This document shows positions 1 to 10,244 of a DNA stretch of 64,000 nt, in pieces. Source of the stretch: Gordonia tangerina (GTDB taxonomy: Bacteria; Actinomycetota; Actinomycetes; Mycobacteriales; Mycobacteriaceae). The notes beneath the pieces are model-generated. The model had not been told where the DNA came from and did no database searches. It was given only the letters and a program-made list of their open reading frames with translations. Both the position numbers and the translations under genes were made by a program. The number at the start of each line of letters is the position of its first letter. Position 1 is the first letter of the stretch. The stretch lies in contig NZ_JAKGCU010000003.1 in assembly GCF_021556435.1 (NCBI RefSeq), positions 124,001-188,000 on the forward strand. The letters run 5' to 3'.

Positions 1-1
1 C

Positions 2-457
2 GCGATCGACCTGGTGATCGCGACCGTCGACGCCGGCGCCGGCGTGGAAGCCGCCCGCGGGTGGTGGGTGTCGTTCCTGGCGCAACAGGCCAACACCCGC
101 GGTACCGAACTCGCCGACCTGCCGATCACTCCGGCGCAGGTGGCGCGGATCATCGGCCTCGTCGACGAGGGCAAGCTCACCACCAAACTCGCTCAGCAGG
201 TAGCGGTGGGGGTGCTCGACGGCGAGGGCGAGCCGGATCAGGTGGTGGCCGATCGCGGCCTCGAGGTGGTGCGCGACGATTCGGCTCTGCAGAAGGCGGT
301 CGATGATGCCCTGGCCAACAACCCCGACATCGCCGACAAGATCCGCGGGGGCAAGGTCGCTGCGGCCGGCAAGATCGTCGGCGACGTGATGAAGGCCACC
401 CGCGGTCAGGCCGACCCGGCTCGGGTCAAGGAACTCGTCCTGGCCGCCTGCTCCTGA
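2..457 (+). CDS. gatB: Aspartyl/glutamyl-tRNA amidotransferase subunit B, C-terminal part
   Basis: The reading frame is open from the left edge, so only the last 151 residues are present. They form the GatB/YqeY tail domain, the helical region that binds the tRNA: an [16 protein letters not shown] helix, then the [20 protein letters not shown] segment before the stop. In the GatCAB complex subunit B, with GatA and GatC, converts Glu-tRNA(Gln) (and Asp-tRNA(Asn)) to the amidated forms in the cytoplasm. The kinase-like core is outside the window. The neighbour lppZ is the same as in mycobacteria and is convergent, 64 bases away. The assignment is firm from the tail sequence and the gene order. 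Confidence 0.93.
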   Translation, partial: AIDLVIATVDAGAGVEAARGWWVSFLAQQANTRGTELADLPITPAQVARIIGLVDEGKLTTKLAQQVAVGVLDGEGEPDQVVADRGLEVVRDDSALQKAVDDALANNPDIADKIRGGKVAAAGKIVGDVMKATRGQADPARVKELVLAACS

Positions 458-521
458 TCGGGCCCGCTCCGGGCAGACTACCTCCGGCAACGGGGTGCAA
501 TCTGCCGGCGAGGCTACCCGG

Positions 522-1700
522 TCAGGTCCGGTCCTCGGTCGACGACGGCGGCAGCCAGCGGACCACGCGGTCGTCGGTGCTGACCGGCTCACCCGAGGTG
601 CGGTTCACCGTGGCGAACTGGATCACACCGTTCTCGAGCGCCACCATCCGACCCAACGCGCCGTAGCGCTTCTCCAACACCACTGCGGGTGGGGTGATCG
701 CCGGCTTCTCCCGAGTCGGTTCGGTGAGGGCCTCGATGTGCTGGGTGCGAGTCGTCGAGACGAAGATGGCACCGGAGGTGACCGCGCAGCCGGCGATCTG
801 CGGGCGGTCGGGCCACGTCCACAACACCTTCGGGCCCGATGGCTCCAGGACCTGGATGCGATCCTCGGTCGCGGTCTGGTCGGCGACATAGAGCGAGCCG
901 GTGGTGGCGCTCGGACACAGGGACACATTCGAACCGAAACCCGAGGCCAGGATTCGCGGGCGCGGGTTCGCGCCCGAACTCAGCGACGTCACCGACAGGA
1001 TCTTGCCCGCCAATGACGAGGGATCATTGGCGGCGGCCGGGTTGCCGGCGTCGCCGGTCGCGACCACCAGCTCCGTCGGGGACCTGAAGAACATCGCGCC
1101 CATGTTCCCGCTGGCACCCTTGGGAATACCCACCAGGATCGGTTTGGGCACGTCGCCCGGTGCCAGGCGCACCACCCGATTGTCCGACGCGGTGGTGATC
1201 AATGCGTAGATCAACCGGTCCTGGTCGTACGTGGGGGAGAAGGCGAAGTCGATCAGTCCGCCGTCGCCGGATGCGTCGACCGGCGCTGTGGCCAGAACAC
1301 GCTGCGGTCCATAGCGTTTGGTGGTGATGATCTTTCCGGTGGTGCGTTCGGCCACCACGGTGACCTCACCCTGATCGTCGCCGGGCATCACCGCTGCGGT
1401 GGACTGCAGGCAGGTGGCGATCACCGCCGGGTCCGGGTCCACACACGGACCGGGGGGCGGTGGTACCGGTGGTTCGGTGGGGGAGGGACGGGGCTGTTGC
1501 TGCTGCGCCGGTGACTCGTTGTTGGCGCTGAACGCACCGGCGTCCTTCGCGCGATCCTGCTCGGTGAAATCGGCACATCCACTCGCCGCCAGCATCAGCA
1601 CACCGAGCACCACCAGAGTGATCAGGCGACCGGGGCGGGTGCGGGCCGATGCGGTCGACCGCTCGCGGTCGTGTTCTGACCTCGGCCACCCCATACGCAT
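522..1700 (-). CDS. lppZ: LppZ-like lipoprotein, PQQ-type sugar dehydrogenase (GSDH) fold
   Basis: This is a 392-residue predicted lipoprotein. A long basic N-region is followed by a hydrophobic stretch (LITLVVLGVLMLAASGC) ending in a lipobox, with lipidated Cys about residue 42. A Pro/Gln-rich linker follows, then a beta-propeller resembling glucose/sorbosone dehydrogenases (for example FAFSPTYDQDRLIYALI). It probably sits on the outer face of the membrane. The substrate is unknown, and sugar oxidation is a family label only. The start ATG at 1700 lies 7 bases after a TACGCT -10-like hexamer, so the message may be leaderless; a longer frame extends upstream but would overlap the divergent doxX gene. 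The position next to gatB matches M. tuberculosis lppZ. Confidence 0.82.
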   Translation of the reverse strand: MRMGWPRSEHDRERSTASARTRPGRLITLVVLGVLMLAASGCADFTEQDRAKDAGAFSANNESPAQQQQPRPSPTEPPVPPPPGPCVDPDPAVIATCLQSTAAVMPGDDQGEVTVVAERTTGKIITTKRYGPQRVLATAPVDASGDGGLIDFAFSPTYDQDRLIYALITTASDNRVVRLAPGDVPKPILVGIPKGASGNMGAMFFRSPTELVVATGDAGNPAAANDPSSLAGKILSVTSLSSGANPRPRILASGFGSNVSLCPSATTGSLYVADQTATEDRIQVLEPSGPKVLWTWPDRPQIAGCAVTSGAIFVSTTRTQHIEALTEPTREKPAITPPAVVLEKRYGALGRMVALENGVIQFATVNRTSGEPVSTDDRVVRWLPPSSTEDRT

Positions 1701-1769
1701 GGCGTCCAGCGTAGGCGATCGTTTCCGACTCACCGCGCGCTGCTCGAGGCGTCCAACGGTGTTGGCGCC

Positions 1770-1782
1770 TACAGTCGGAACC
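1770..1782 (+). promoter_or_regulatory. Putative leaderless promoter (-10 element) of doxX gene
   Basis: TACAGT (1770-1775) is followed by 7 bases and then the GTG start at 1783. That spacing puts the transcription start at or next to the start codon. The divergent lppZ gene has TACGCT (1708-1713 on the other strand) with the same 7-base spacing to its ATG, so the roughly 80-bp gap holds two back-to-back promoters. No convincing -35 box is visible for either. Confidence 0.4.
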
Positions 1783-2970
1783 GTGAGCGAACGTGACCCA
1801 GCCGCAGGCGGCGGCTCCAGTCCGTACGACGAACCAACGGGCGAGATCGATCTCGGGACGGCCGCATCCGGGCGCCGCCGGCCGGTTCCCACCGAGGATC
1901 GCGACACCTTCTATGACCGACACGCTGCGGCGGGCCGCAAGCGGGTCGATGATCTCGATGACATCGCACCTGACGAGGTACAGACCCGATCTGTGTCGAC
2001 GCCGACAAATCCCGCCCCGGCCGACCCGGAGTCGGCAGACCCGACCCCGGCCGATCCGACCCCGGCCGATCCGACCCCGGCCACTGAGGCCATCGACCGT
2101 CGACCGGCGGGGGCGGTGGATCCCCGGCCGCCGGCCGCAGAGGATCCGACCACCCCGATCGTCGCGCAGGCCCCGACCCTCGGCGACGCAGGCGCGCCCA
2201 CCACCGCCTTCGGTGCGTCCGCGGCACCGCGGACCACCGCGTATGCGGCCGAGCCGGCCGGCGACGACCGAGCCGATCCGTATCCGACGCCGGAGACCTC
2301 GCCGATCGCGGAGCCGTACCCCGTCGGCGACAGCTACCCGACCGGTGATGAACGTCTGCGGTCGGTGGAAGAGGATCTCGCCGACTCTGAGCGGCGCGCT
2401 CGACGGGGCACCATCGACCTCGGCCTGCTGCTGCTTCGGGTCGCGGTGGGACTCATCGCGATGGCACACGGAGCGCAGAAACTGTTCGGGTGGTGGAACG
2501 GCCCGCGACTGTCGGGCTTTCAGGACATGCTGGTCAACGCGCCCAATCCGGCGATCGGCTTTCAGGACGACGCCGCGCGGCCCCTTGCCATCGTCGGCGC
2601 GCTCTCGGAGACCCTCGGTGGGTTGATGCTGGTGGTCGGGCTGTTCACCCCGCTGGCGGCGTCGGCGGTGCTCGGTGTGATGCTCGTGGCCGCGGCATAC
2701 AAGGCCACTCTGGCCGGTGGCGTATGGTTCTTCGCCTCCGGTGGCGGGGGAGCCGGGATCGAATACGAACTGCTACTGGCGGTGTGCGCGGCGGTCATCA
2801 TCCTGACCGGTCCCGGCCGGATCTCCGTCGATGCACCACGCGGTTGGGCGCGCCGACCCGCGTGGGGGTCGCTGGCGCTGCTGGTGGTCGGCGTGGGCGC
2901 CGCGGTCGCCGTGTGGCTGCTGTTCAACGGGACCAACCCGTTCGAGTCACCCGGCAATCCCACCGGCTGA
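1783..2970 (+). CDS. DoxX-family membrane protein with long disordered N-terminus
   Basis: This is a 395-residue protein. Residues 1 to about 205 are acidic, Pro/Ala-rich and probably disordered, and contain a short tandem repeat (ADPTPADPTPADPTP). The C-terminal half is a DoxX/SURF4-like domain with about four membrane spans, starting near IDLGLLLLRVAVGLIAMAHG, and a final anchor (LALLVVGVGAAVAVWLLF). The mycobacterial counterpart in this position is Rv3005c, which in M. tuberculosis has been tied to an oxidoreductase complex with superoxide dismutase and a thiol protein; that role is not testable from sequence here. The gene diverges from lppZ and runs into ilvD with an 18-bp gap. The GTG at 1783 was chosen because a -10-like TACAGT lies 7 bases upstream. 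Confidence 0.83.
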   Translation: MSERDPAAGGGSSPYDEPTGEIDLGTAASGRRRPVPTEDRDTFYDRHAAAGRKRVDDLDDIAPDEVQTRSVSTPTNPAPADPESADPTPADPTPADPTPATEAIDRRPAGAVDPRPPAAEDPTTPIVAQAPTLGDAGAPTTAFGASAAPRTTAYAAEPAGDDRADPYPTPETSPIAEPYPVGDSYPTGDERLRSVEEDLADSERRARRGTIDLGLLLLRVAVGLIAMAHGAQKLFGWWNGPRLSGFQDMLVNAPNPAIGFQDDAARPLAIVGALSETLGGLMLVVGLFTPLAASAVLGVMLVAAAYKATLAGGVWFFASGGGGAGIEYELLLAVCAAVIILTGPGRISVDAPRGWARRPAWGSLALLVVGVGAAVAVWLLFNGTNPFESPGNPTG

Positions 2971-2988
2971 GCGCCCGCTGCCGGTCGG

Positions 2989-4833
2989 TCAGTCGACGAC
3001 GCGCACCGCGCCCCGATCGGCCGAGGTGGCCAGCTTCGCGTAGGCACGCAGTGCGGTGGTGACCGGTCGCTGTCGGTCCTTGGGCTGCCACGGTCGCTCG
3101 GACGCCTCCATCTTCGCGCGGCGCTCGGCGAGCACGTCGTCGTCGACGAGCACCTCGAGGCGCCGGGTCCGGACGTCGATCAGGATCGGGTCCCCATCCT
3201 CGACGAGCCCGATCGCGCCACCCGATGCCGCCTCGGGCGACATGTGTCCGACCGAGAGCCCCGACGACCCGCCGGAGAACCGGCCGTCGGTGATCAACGC
3301 GCACTTACGACCCATGCCGGTGCCCTTCATGAAGGCGGTGGGGTGCAGCATCTCCTGCATACCGGGTCCACCGGCGGGCCCTTCGTACCGCACTACGAGC
3401 ACCTCGCCGGCCTGGATGGTCTTCGACAGGATCACCTGCACGGCGTCCTCTTGACTCTCCACGACGCGCGCGGGCCCCTGGAAATGCCAGAGTTCCTCGT
3501 CGATGCCCGCAGTCTTGAGCACCGCGCCGTCGGGCGCCAGATTGCCGCGCAGCACACACAGACCGCCCTCGACGGTGTAGGCGTGCTCGAGATCGCGGAT
3601 ACAGCCGCCGGCCGCATCGGTGTCCAACGACGTCCACCGGTTCGCCGTGGAGAACGGGGTGGTGGTACGCACACCGCCGGGCGCCGCGTGGAACAGCTCG
3701 ACGGCCGCGTCGATCGCCGTGCCGCCGCGGATGTCCCAGTCATCGAGGAACTGCCCGATCGTCGGGCTGTGCACGGTTGCGGCGGTGTCGTCGAGCAGAC
3801 CGGCCCGGCGCAGTTCGCCCAGGATCGCGGGGATTCCACCGGCGCGATGCACGTCCTCCATGTGGTAGTCGGAGTTCGGTGAGACCTTCGACAGGCACGG
3901 CACGTTGCGACTGATCTCGTCGATGGTGGAGAGGTCGAAGTCGGTGACCTCGCCCTCCTGCGCGGCGGCAAGGATGTGCAGGACCGTGTTGGTGGAGCCG
4001 CCCATCGCGACATCGAGCGCCATCGCATTGCGAAATGCGGTGGGGGTGGCGATGTTACGGGGCAGCACCGAACTGTCGTCGTCGCGGTACCAGCGCAGGG
4101 CCGCTTCGACGATCACGGTGCCGGCACGTTCGAAAAGCGCGCGGCGGGCCTCATGGGTGGCCAGCGTGGATCCGTTGCCGGGCAAGGCCAGGCCGAGGGC
4201 CTCGGTGAGACAGTTCATCGAGTTGGCGGTGAACATGCCCGAGCACGATCCGCAGGTGGGGCACGCCGATCGCTCGACCTCGGACAAGCCCTGCTCATCG
4301 ACGGCGCTGTTCGCCGACGCCGAGATCGTGGTGATGAGATCCGACGACGGGTGGGCGACTTCGCCGACCACCACGGCCTTGCCGGCCTCCATCGGTCCAC
4401 CCGACACGAACACCGTCGGGATGTTCAACCGCATCGCGGCGTTGAGCATGCCAGGAGTGATCTTGTCGCAGTTGGAGATACACACCAGTGCATCGGCGGT
4501 GTGGGCGTTGACCATGTACTCGACGGAGTCGGCGATGATCTCGCGACTCGGCAGGGAGTAGAGCATTCCGCCGTGCCCCATCGCGATTCCGTCGTCGACG
4601 GCGATCGTGTGGAACTCACGCGGCACCCCGCCCGCCGCGCGCACCGCGTCGGCGACGATCTCGCCGACGTCCTTGAGATGCACGTGGCCGGGTACGAACT
4701 GGGTGTAGGAGTTGGCGATCGCGACGATCGGCTTGCCGAAGTCATCGTCGGTCATACCTGTGGCCCGCCACAGAGACCGGGCTCCTGCGGCCTCGCGGCC
4801 GACGGTGGTGGTTCGGGACCTCAGAGCTGGCAT
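2989..4833 (-). CDS. ilvD: Dihydroxy-acid dehydratase
   Basis: This 614-residue enzyme carries out the third common step of valine, leucine and isoleucine synthesis, dehydrating 2,3-dihydroxy-3-methylbutanoate or -pentanoate to the 2-keto acid. Iron-sulfur ligands are visible as CDKITPGM and [16 protein letters not shown], and the C-terminal domain contains the typical [14 protein letters not shown]. Start ATG 4833 has an AAGGA ribosome-binding site 7 bases upstream and fits the family length; an upstream ATG would add 19 residues without support. Its own promoter is visible at 4916-4945. In M. tuberculosis ilvD is elsewhere, so its place beside ilvBNC is a lineage-specific arrangement. The PH-domain gene lies upstream on the same strand. 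Confidence 0.97.
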   Translation of the reverse strand: MPALRSRTTTVGREAAGARSLWRATGMTDDDFGKPIVAIANSYTQFVPGHVHLKDVGEIVADAVRAAGGVPREFHTIAVDDGIAMGHGGMLYSLPSREIIADSVEYMVNAHTADALVCISNCDKITPGMLNAAMRLNIPTVFVSGGPMEAGKAVVVGEVAHPSSDLITTISASANSAVDEQGLSEVERSACPTCGSCSGMFTANSMNCLTEALGLALPGNGSTLATHEARRALFERAGTVIVEAALRWYRDDDSSVLPRNIATPTAFRNAMALDVAMGGSTNTVLHILAAAQEGEVTDFDLSTIDEISRNVPCLSKVSPNSDYHMEDVHRAGGIPAILGELRRAGLLDDTAATVHSPTIGQFLDDWDIRGGTAIDAAVELFHAAPGGVRTTTPFSTANRWTSLDTDAAGGCIRDLEHAYTVEGGLCVLRGNLAPDGAVLKTAGIDEELWHFQGPARVVESQEDAVQVILSKTIQAGEVLVVRYEGPAGGPGMQEMLHPTAFMKGTGMGRKCALITDGRFSGGSSGLSVGHMSPEAASGGAIGLVEDGDPILIDVRTRRLEVLVDDDVLAERRAKMEASERPWQPKDRQRPVTTALRAYAKLATSADRGAVRVVD

Positions 4834-4915
4834 CGCTGTTTCCTTGTGTCGACATGTCCGCCTGGACTCGGGCGAACTCGTGAACGCCACCGCATGGGGC
4901 CGTACACGATTGACG

Positions 4916-4945
4916 AGGCTACTCCGCGGCGACGAGCGCGAACAA
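4916..4945 (-). promoter_or_regulatory. Predicted ilvD promoter
   Basis: On the minus strand TTGTTC (4940-4945) is followed by 18 bases and TAGCCT (4916-4921). This gives a start near 4909 and a 5' leader of about 75 bases before ilvD. The leader shows no obvious branched-chain codon run, unlike the ilvB leader. Confidence 0.5.
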
Positions 4946-4960
4946 AATGATTTCGTTGGG

Positions 4961-5398
4961 TCAGTTCTCGTCGTCGGCGGCTGCCGCGGCGTACGGATCG
5001 GGAATGCGACCGCGGCTGGCTGCCGAGAGCCGGGGCAGGTCGGCGAAGGTTATGGCGGGCAGGCGGACCCGCGTGCCGTTGGCCAGTACCGCCCGCACCG
5101 AACTCCACCGGGGGAACTGCAGGCCGTCGATCTCGCTCCATGGGATCTCACGGGTGGAGAAGGTGTGCACGGCCCGCAGGCCGTCTTCGGTCACGACGGT
5201 CCGGATCCGGACGATCCACCAGCCCAGCAGTACGGGCAGGATGAGGGTCCAGCCCAGCCAGACCAGCGACGCACCGGCGAGGATCACCGTGACCACGAAC
5301 ATCATCGGCACCGCGAAGTAGGCGAGACGTTGAATCCGGAACGTCTGCGGCAGTTCGACGGCGGGTGCATCATGAGAGGCGGGCGATGGAGTTGACAC
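4961..5398 (-). CDS. PH-domain membrane protein (Cfp6-like)
   Basis: This is a 145-residue protein with two adjacent hydrophobic segments ([18 protein letters not shown] and [17 protein letters not shown]) followed by a bacterial PH-like domain of about 70 residues ([28 protein letters not shown]). This is the layout of low-molecular-weight antigen Cfp6 (Rv3004), which holds the same position next to ilvB in mycobacteria. No catalytic residues are expected, and the biochemical function is unknown. The start is GTG at 5398. It is transcribed away from ilvB and towards ilvD, with 127 bases between it and ilvD. The acidic tail AAAAADDEN is probably unstructured. Confidence 0.8.
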   Translation of the reverse strand: MSTPSPASHDAPAVELPQTFRIQRLAYFAVPMMFVVTVILAGASLVWLGWTLILPVLLGWWIVRIRTVVTEDGLRAVHTFSTREIPWSEIDGLQFPRWSSVRAVLANGTRVRLPAITFADLPRLSAASRGRIPDPYAAAAADDEN

Positions 5399-5475
5399 CC
5401 GACCATTGTCTCACTTCACGCATCCCGTTGATTCACCAGGATGTTCCCACGATGTGGGATGCCGATGGGCGCGGT

Positions 5476-5505
5476 TTGACTCTTGACATGCGCCGGTCCT
5501 ACCGT
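5476..5505 (+). promoter_or_regulatory. Predicted promoter of the ilvBNC operon
   Basis: TTGACT (5476-5481), an 18-base spacer and TACCGT (5500-5505) give a start near 5511-5513. That is exactly at the GTG-ATG pair opening the leader peptide, so the transcript is probably leaderless. A second TTGACA at 5483-5488 is badly spaced for this -10 box. Confidence 0.5.
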
Positions 5506-5514
5506 GAAGGCGTG

Positions 5515-5562
5515 ATGCAGCATCAGATTCTCGTAGTACTCGGCCGGCGCGTCGTCGCCTGA
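5515..5562 (+). CDS. ilvB leader peptide (attenuation)
   Basis: This 15-residue frame reads MQHQILVVLGRRVVA. Five consecutive branched-chain residues (I-L-V-V-L) and a second V-V pair make it a sensor of charged Ile, Leu and Val tRNAs. It can begin at ATG 5515, or at GTG 5512 if the transcript is leaderless; a GAAGG lies just upstream. An intrinsic terminator follows 37 bases after its stop, and ilvB starts beyond that. Attenuation of ilvBNC by such a leader is established in Corynebacterium glutamicum. Nothing in the peptide itself suggests a further role. Confidence 0.8.
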   Translation: MQHQILVVLGRRVVA

Positions 5563-5598
5563 CGGGTCACTTCGTAGACCTCCAGCATCGACGCGCCA

Positions 5599-5630
5599 CC
5601 CTCGAACAGCTCAGCTGTCGGGGGTTTTTT
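5599..5630 (+). terminator. Attenuator terminator of ilvBNC leader
   Basis: The stem is CCCTCG-(A)-ACAGC (5599-5610) pairing with GCTGTCGGGGG (5614-5624) around a TCA loop, with one bulged A and one G-U pair. It is followed directly by six Ts. Upstream, GGCGCGTCG (5546-5554, inside the leader codons) can pair with CGACGCGCC (5589-5597). Extending that pairing would take bases from the terminator arm, so it is a possible competing structure. This is the only hairpin I found in the window with a true T-tract. Confidence 0.82.
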
Positions 5631-5670
5631 CTTGTCAATTGAACGAACACCAGAGCAAAAGGATCGTGCA

Positions 5671-7629
5671 GTGAGCGCACCAACAGCACGTACCGACGAC
5701 GCGCGGGGAACCGCGCGCGAAGCGGCGCCGCGTCAACAGTCACCAGCGGGCGGGAATCTGCGCGCGGTAGGTCAGCACACGGTTGCTCCCGAACGCGTCA
5801 GCGGGGCGCAATCGGTGGTTCGTTCGCTCGAGGAACTCGGCGTCGAGATCGTCTTCGGCATCCCGGGCGGAGCCGTTCTGCCCGTCTACGACCCGCTGCT
5901 CGACTCAGCGAAGGTGCGTCACGTCCTGGTGCGCCACGAGCAGGGCGCGGGTCACGCGGCCACCGGTTACGCCCAGGTCGCCGGACGTGCCGGCGTCATG
6001 ATGGCCACGTCGGGCCCCGGCGCGACCAACCTGGTCACCCCGCTGGCCGACGCGCAGATGGACTCGGTCCCGGTGGTCGCGATCACCGGTCAGGTGGGTC
6101 GCGCGCTCATCGGAACCGACGGTTTCCAGGAGGCCGACATCTCCGGCATCACCATGCCGATCACCAAGCACAACTTCCTGGTGAACAACCCCGCCGACAT
6201 CCCGCGCGTGATCGCCGAGGCGTTCCACATCGCCGAGAGCGGACGTCCGGGTGCAGTGCTCGTCGACATCCCCAAGGACATCCTGCAGAGTCAGACCACC
6301 TTCTCGTGGCCGCCACAGATCGACCTGCCCGGCTACCGTCCGGTGACCAAGCCGCACGGCAAGCAGGTCCGCGAGGCGGCACGGCTGATCCAGTCGGCCA
6401 AGGCGCCGGTGCTCTACGTCGGTGGCGGTGTCATCAAGGCCAACGCGTCCGAGGAACTGCGTGAGCTGGCCGAGCTGACCGGTATCCCGGTGGTCACCAC
6501 GTTGATGGCGCGCGGTGCATTCCCCGACAGCCACTCCCAGCACCTGGGTATGCCGGGTATGCACGGCACCGTCGCCGCGGTCGCGGCGCTGCAGCGCAGC
6601 GATCTGCTCATCACCCTCGGCGCCCGCTTCGATGATCGGGTGACCGGTCAGCTGTCGTCGTTCGCGCCCGACGCGAAGGTGATCCACGCCGACATCGATC
6701 CGGCCGAGATCGGTAAGAACCGGCATGTGGACGTGCCGATCGTCGGCGATTGCAAGGCGGTCATCGGCGACCTCCTCGAGACGATCCGCAACGAGCGCGC
6801 GACCACCACCGAGGCGCCGGACCTGTCGACGTGGTGGCGGTACCTCGACGGCATCCGGCGCACGTATCCACTGAGCTACGACCGTCAGGCCGACGGCTCG
6901 ATGTCGCCGGAGTTCGTCATCTCGGCCATCGGCAAGGCCGCCGGGCCCGACGCGGTGTACTGCGCAGGCGTCGGGCAGCACCAGATGTGGGCCGCGCAGT
7001 TCATCTCCTATGAGAAGCCACGGACCTGGCTCAACTCGGGCGGTCTGGGCACCATGGGCTACGCCGTCCCGGCCGCGATGGGCGCCAAGGCCGCCGCGCC
7101 GGACACCGAGGTGTGGGCCATCGACGGTGACGGCTGCTTCCAGATGACCAACCAGGAGTTGGCCACCTGCGCGATCGAGGGCATTCCGATCAAGGTCGCC
7201 CTGATCAACAACGGCAATCTGGGCATGGTTCGCCAATGGCAGACGCTGTTCTACGAGGAGCGCTACTCCAACACCGACCTGGCGACGCACTCACGTCGCA
7301 TCCCGGACTTCGTGAAGCTCGCAGAGGCGTTGGGCTGTGCGGCATTCCGGGTGGAGAACGAAGCCGACGTCGACGAGGTGATCGCCAAGGCCCGCGAGAT
7401 CAACGACCGGCCGGTCGTCATCGACTTCATCGTCGGTGCCGACGCGCAGGTGTGGCCGATGGTCGCCGCGGGTACCGGCAACGACGAGATCATGGCGGCG
7501 CGCGACATCCGTCCGCTCTTCGATGATGACGAATCCGCCTCGGTCGACACACCGGAGATCCATGAGGCCATGGGCCGCACGGATGCCGCGGTGCTGGCCG
7601 GTTCCGCAGACAAGAAGGACGAGCAGTGA
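5671..7629 (+). CDS. ilvB: Acetolactate synthase, large (catalytic) subunit
   Basis: This 652-residue TPP enzyme joins two pyruvates, or pyruvate and 2-ketobutyrate, in the first common step of branched-chain amino acid synthesis. Visible features are [12 protein letters not shown] near the start, the activating glutamate in [10 protein letters not shown], and the TPP/Mg motif [14 protein letters not shown] with [11 protein letters not shown]. About 55 N-terminal residues are low-complexity and not part of the fold. I take GTG 5671, which has AAAGGA about 9 bases upstream; a TTG at 5632 abuts the attenuator T-tract and lacks a binding site. The operon is leader-ilvB-ilvN-ilvC, and ilvB overlaps ilvN by four bases. 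Confidence 0.97.
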   Translation: MSAPTARTDDARGTAREAAPRQQSPAGGNLRAVGQHTVAPERVSGAQSVVRSLEELGVEIVFGIPGGAVLPVYDPLLDSAKVRHVLVRHEQGAGHAATGYAQVAGRAGVMMATSGPGATNLVTPLADAQMDSVPVVAITGQVGRALIGTDGFQEADISGITMPITKHNFLVNNPADIPRVIAEAFHIAESGRPGAVLVDIPKDILQSQTTFSWPPQIDLPGYRPVTKPHGKQVREAARLIQSAKAPVLYVGGGVIKANASEELRELAELTGIPVVTTLMARGAFPDSHSQHLGMPGMHGTVAAVAALQRSDLLITLGARFDDRVTGQLSSFAPDAKVIHADIDPAEIGKNRHVDVPIVGDCKAVIGDLLETIRNERATTTEAPDLSTWWRYLDGIRRTYPLSYDRQADGSMSPEFVISAIGKAAGPDAVYCAGVGQHQMWAAQFISYEKPRTWLNSGGLGTMGYAVPAAMGAKAAAPDTEVWAIDGDGCFQMTNQELATCAIEGIPIKVALINNGNLGMVRQWQTLFYEERYSNTDLATHSRRIPDFVKLAEALGCAAFRVENEADVDEVIAKAREINDRPVVIDFIVGADAQVWPMVAAGTGNDEIMAARDIRPLFDDDESASVDTPEIHEAMGRTDAAVLAGSADKKDEQ

Positions 7630-8129
7630 GCACCACCCATACCCTCAGCGTTCTGGTCGAGGACCGGCCCGGCGTGCTCGCCCGTGTCTCGGGCCTGTTC
7701 TCGCGGCGCGGCTTCAACATCGAGTCGCTCGCCGTGGGACCGACCGAGCTGAAGGGGATCTCACGGATGACCATCATGGTCACCGTCGACGACTTCCCGC
7801 TCGAGCAGGTCACCAAGCAGCTCAACAAGTTGATCAACGTCATCAAGATCGTCGAACAGGACCCGGAGAGTTCGGTGTCCCGAGAACTGATGATGATCAA
7901 GGTGCGCTCGGACTCGGCGGTGCGATCAGAAGTGATCGAGGTGGTGAACCTGTTCCGCGCGAAGGTGATCGACGTCTCGCCGGAATCACTGACCATCGAG
8001 GCCACCGGCACGAGTGAGAAGCTCGAGGCGCTGCTGCGGATGCTCGATCCGTATGGCATCCGGGAGATCGCGCAGTCGGGCGCGGTCACATTGGGTCGGG
8101 GACCCAAGAGCATGTCGGCCAACCGCTGA
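7626..8129 (+). CDS. ilvN: Acetolactate synthase, small regulatory subunit
   Basis: This 167-residue subunit has an N-terminal ACT domain ([33 protein letters not shown]) and a C-terminal ALS_ss domain ending in [17 protein letters not shown]. It binds valine and tunes the activity and feedback inhibition of IlvB. The GTG start overlaps the ilvB stop (GTGA), so translation is coupled. The length matches the family, and no key element is missing. Control comes from the shared attenuator before ilvB. Confidence 0.97.
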   Translation: MSTTHTLSVLVEDRPGVLARVSGLFSRRGFNIESLAVGPTELKGISRMTIMVTVDDFPLEQVTKQLNKLINVIKIVEQDPESSVSRELMMIKVRSDSAVRSEVIEVVNLFRAKVIDVSPESLTIEATGTSEKLEALLRMLDPYGIREIAQSGAVTLGRGPKSMSANR

Positions 8130-9185
<1,056 letters not shown>

Positions 9186-9211
9186 GCGACTTCACGTCCC
9201 TGACTTTTGGT

Positions 9212-9260
9212 AGCTACGACAGTGGCCCCGAGGTGAGACCTCGGGGCCACTGTCGTAGCT
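9212..9260. terminator. Shared bidirectional hairpin, 23-bp perfect stem
   Basis: Arms 9212-9234 and 9238-9260 are perfect reverse complements with a GAG loop. The hairpin lies between ilvC (+) and the serine protease (-), whose stop is at 9266. Neither side carries a T-tract, so it would act as a U-less terminator or as an mRNA 3'-end stabiliser for both genes. Confidence 0.75.
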
Positions 9261-9265
9261 GACGA

Positions 9266-9931
9266 TCAGATCGGGCGGAAACCGCCGTACTGCGGCAGCG
9301 AACCGACCCGGCGCAGGATCGGGGCGATGTTGGTGCCCGTCTCTGGTCCGAGGCAGGCGAGGAAGTAGTAGGCGTTGACCATGCCCACGAGGCGGTCGCC
9401 GACGACCACCGGGCTGCCGGAGTCGCCCTCGACCACACACAGCTGGCTGAAGTGCACATCGCCGTCGGAGAACCAGCTGATACCGCAGGTGTTGCCGGTG
9501 GTGCGGCCTTGCTTGCAGGCGACGGCCGGGAACGCGAGCGGCCGGGGGTCCACGCTGCGGATGGTCAATCCGCGCACGGAGCGCAGCGGCACGACCTTGG
9601 CCGGATTGAACTCGATGACCGCGATGTCGAGATCACTCGCGGAGTACGTGATGGTGCCGGCCTGACCACGGTCCTGGAAGGTCTCGGAGTACACCTTCTG
9701 GCCGGGATTGCCGCAGTGACCGGCGGTGATACCGATCAGCTTGCCGGTGTTGGACTTGCCGATGGTGGTCAGCGTGCACGCTGCCGCGGAATTGCCGCCC
9801 TTGAGCACCAGGATTCCCGATCCACCACCGAGATAGATCTTCGCCGGTGCGGCATCCACTGAGCCAGCCCCCAAGCCGGCCAGCACTGTTGCAGCCAGAA
9901 CAGCCAACAGTGCTGTCAGCTTCCTCATCAT
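9266..9931 (-). CDS. Secreted trypsin-like serine protease (S1 family)
   Basis: This 221-residue preprotein has a Sec signal peptide (MMRKLTALLAVLAATVLAGL, cleavage expected near residue 27-30) and a chymotrypsin-fold domain. The catalytic triad is visible: His72 in ITAGHCG, Asp102 in SDLDIAVI and Ser171 in GDSGSPV. The fold looks like the small alpha-lytic/streptogrisin type without a long pro-region. ATG 9931 was chosen for the GGAGAG site 5 bases upstream; earlier in-frame ATGs lack one and would bury the signal peptide. It sits convergent to ilvC and is absent from this place in M. tuberculosis, so it is a lineage insertion. The substrate is unknown. Confidence 0.85.
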   Translation of the reverse strand: MMRKLTALLAVLAATVLAGLGAGSVDAAPAKIYLGGGSGILVLKGGNSAAACTLTTIGKSNTGKLIGITAGHCGNPGQKVYSETFQDRGQAGTITYSASDLDIAVIEFNPAKVVPLRSVRGLTIRSVDPRPLAFPAVACKQGRTTGNTCGISWFSDGDVHFSQLCVVEGDSGSPVVVGDRLVGMVNAYYFLACLGPETGTNIAPILRRVGSLPQYGGFRPI

Positions 9932-10244
9932 CCACTCTCCGCTCATCGATGCGCACAGAATCAACGGCCCCGGAGCCGAGCCCGGGGCCAAGCACACGGT
10001 ACCGGGCGGTAGCCGCGTGATGCGTGGTGCGGAATCGTCCCGGGGTCGGTTTGCAACCTATCCGTAATGCCGATCACAATCTACCGTGAAATTCCGGGGG
10101 CGGACCCGAGCAGCGGATACCGCCTGCAAATCCGACATGCGGCGACGACTAAGCTGTCCGCGGAAGTCCCCGTGGTCGCCTCTGCGCCGCCTGCGGCGAT
10201 CTCCGCCTTCTCACTGACTTTGGCCCCCGACCATGGAGACTATC

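Noticed and set aside
2036-2084. A DNA-level tandem repeat as a regulatory element
   Set aside because: The 12-base units are in frame and encode the ADPT/ATP-type repeat of the DoxX N-terminus. No non-coding role is suggested.
4834-4915. A leader peptide for ilvD
   Set aside because: Frames in the 5' leader lack runs of Ile, Leu or Val codons, and no terminator hairpin is seen.
5632-5670. ilvB starting at TTG 5632
   Set aside because: The codon lies two bases after the attenuator T-tract with no ribosome-binding site. GTG 5671 has AAAGGA upstream and fits better.
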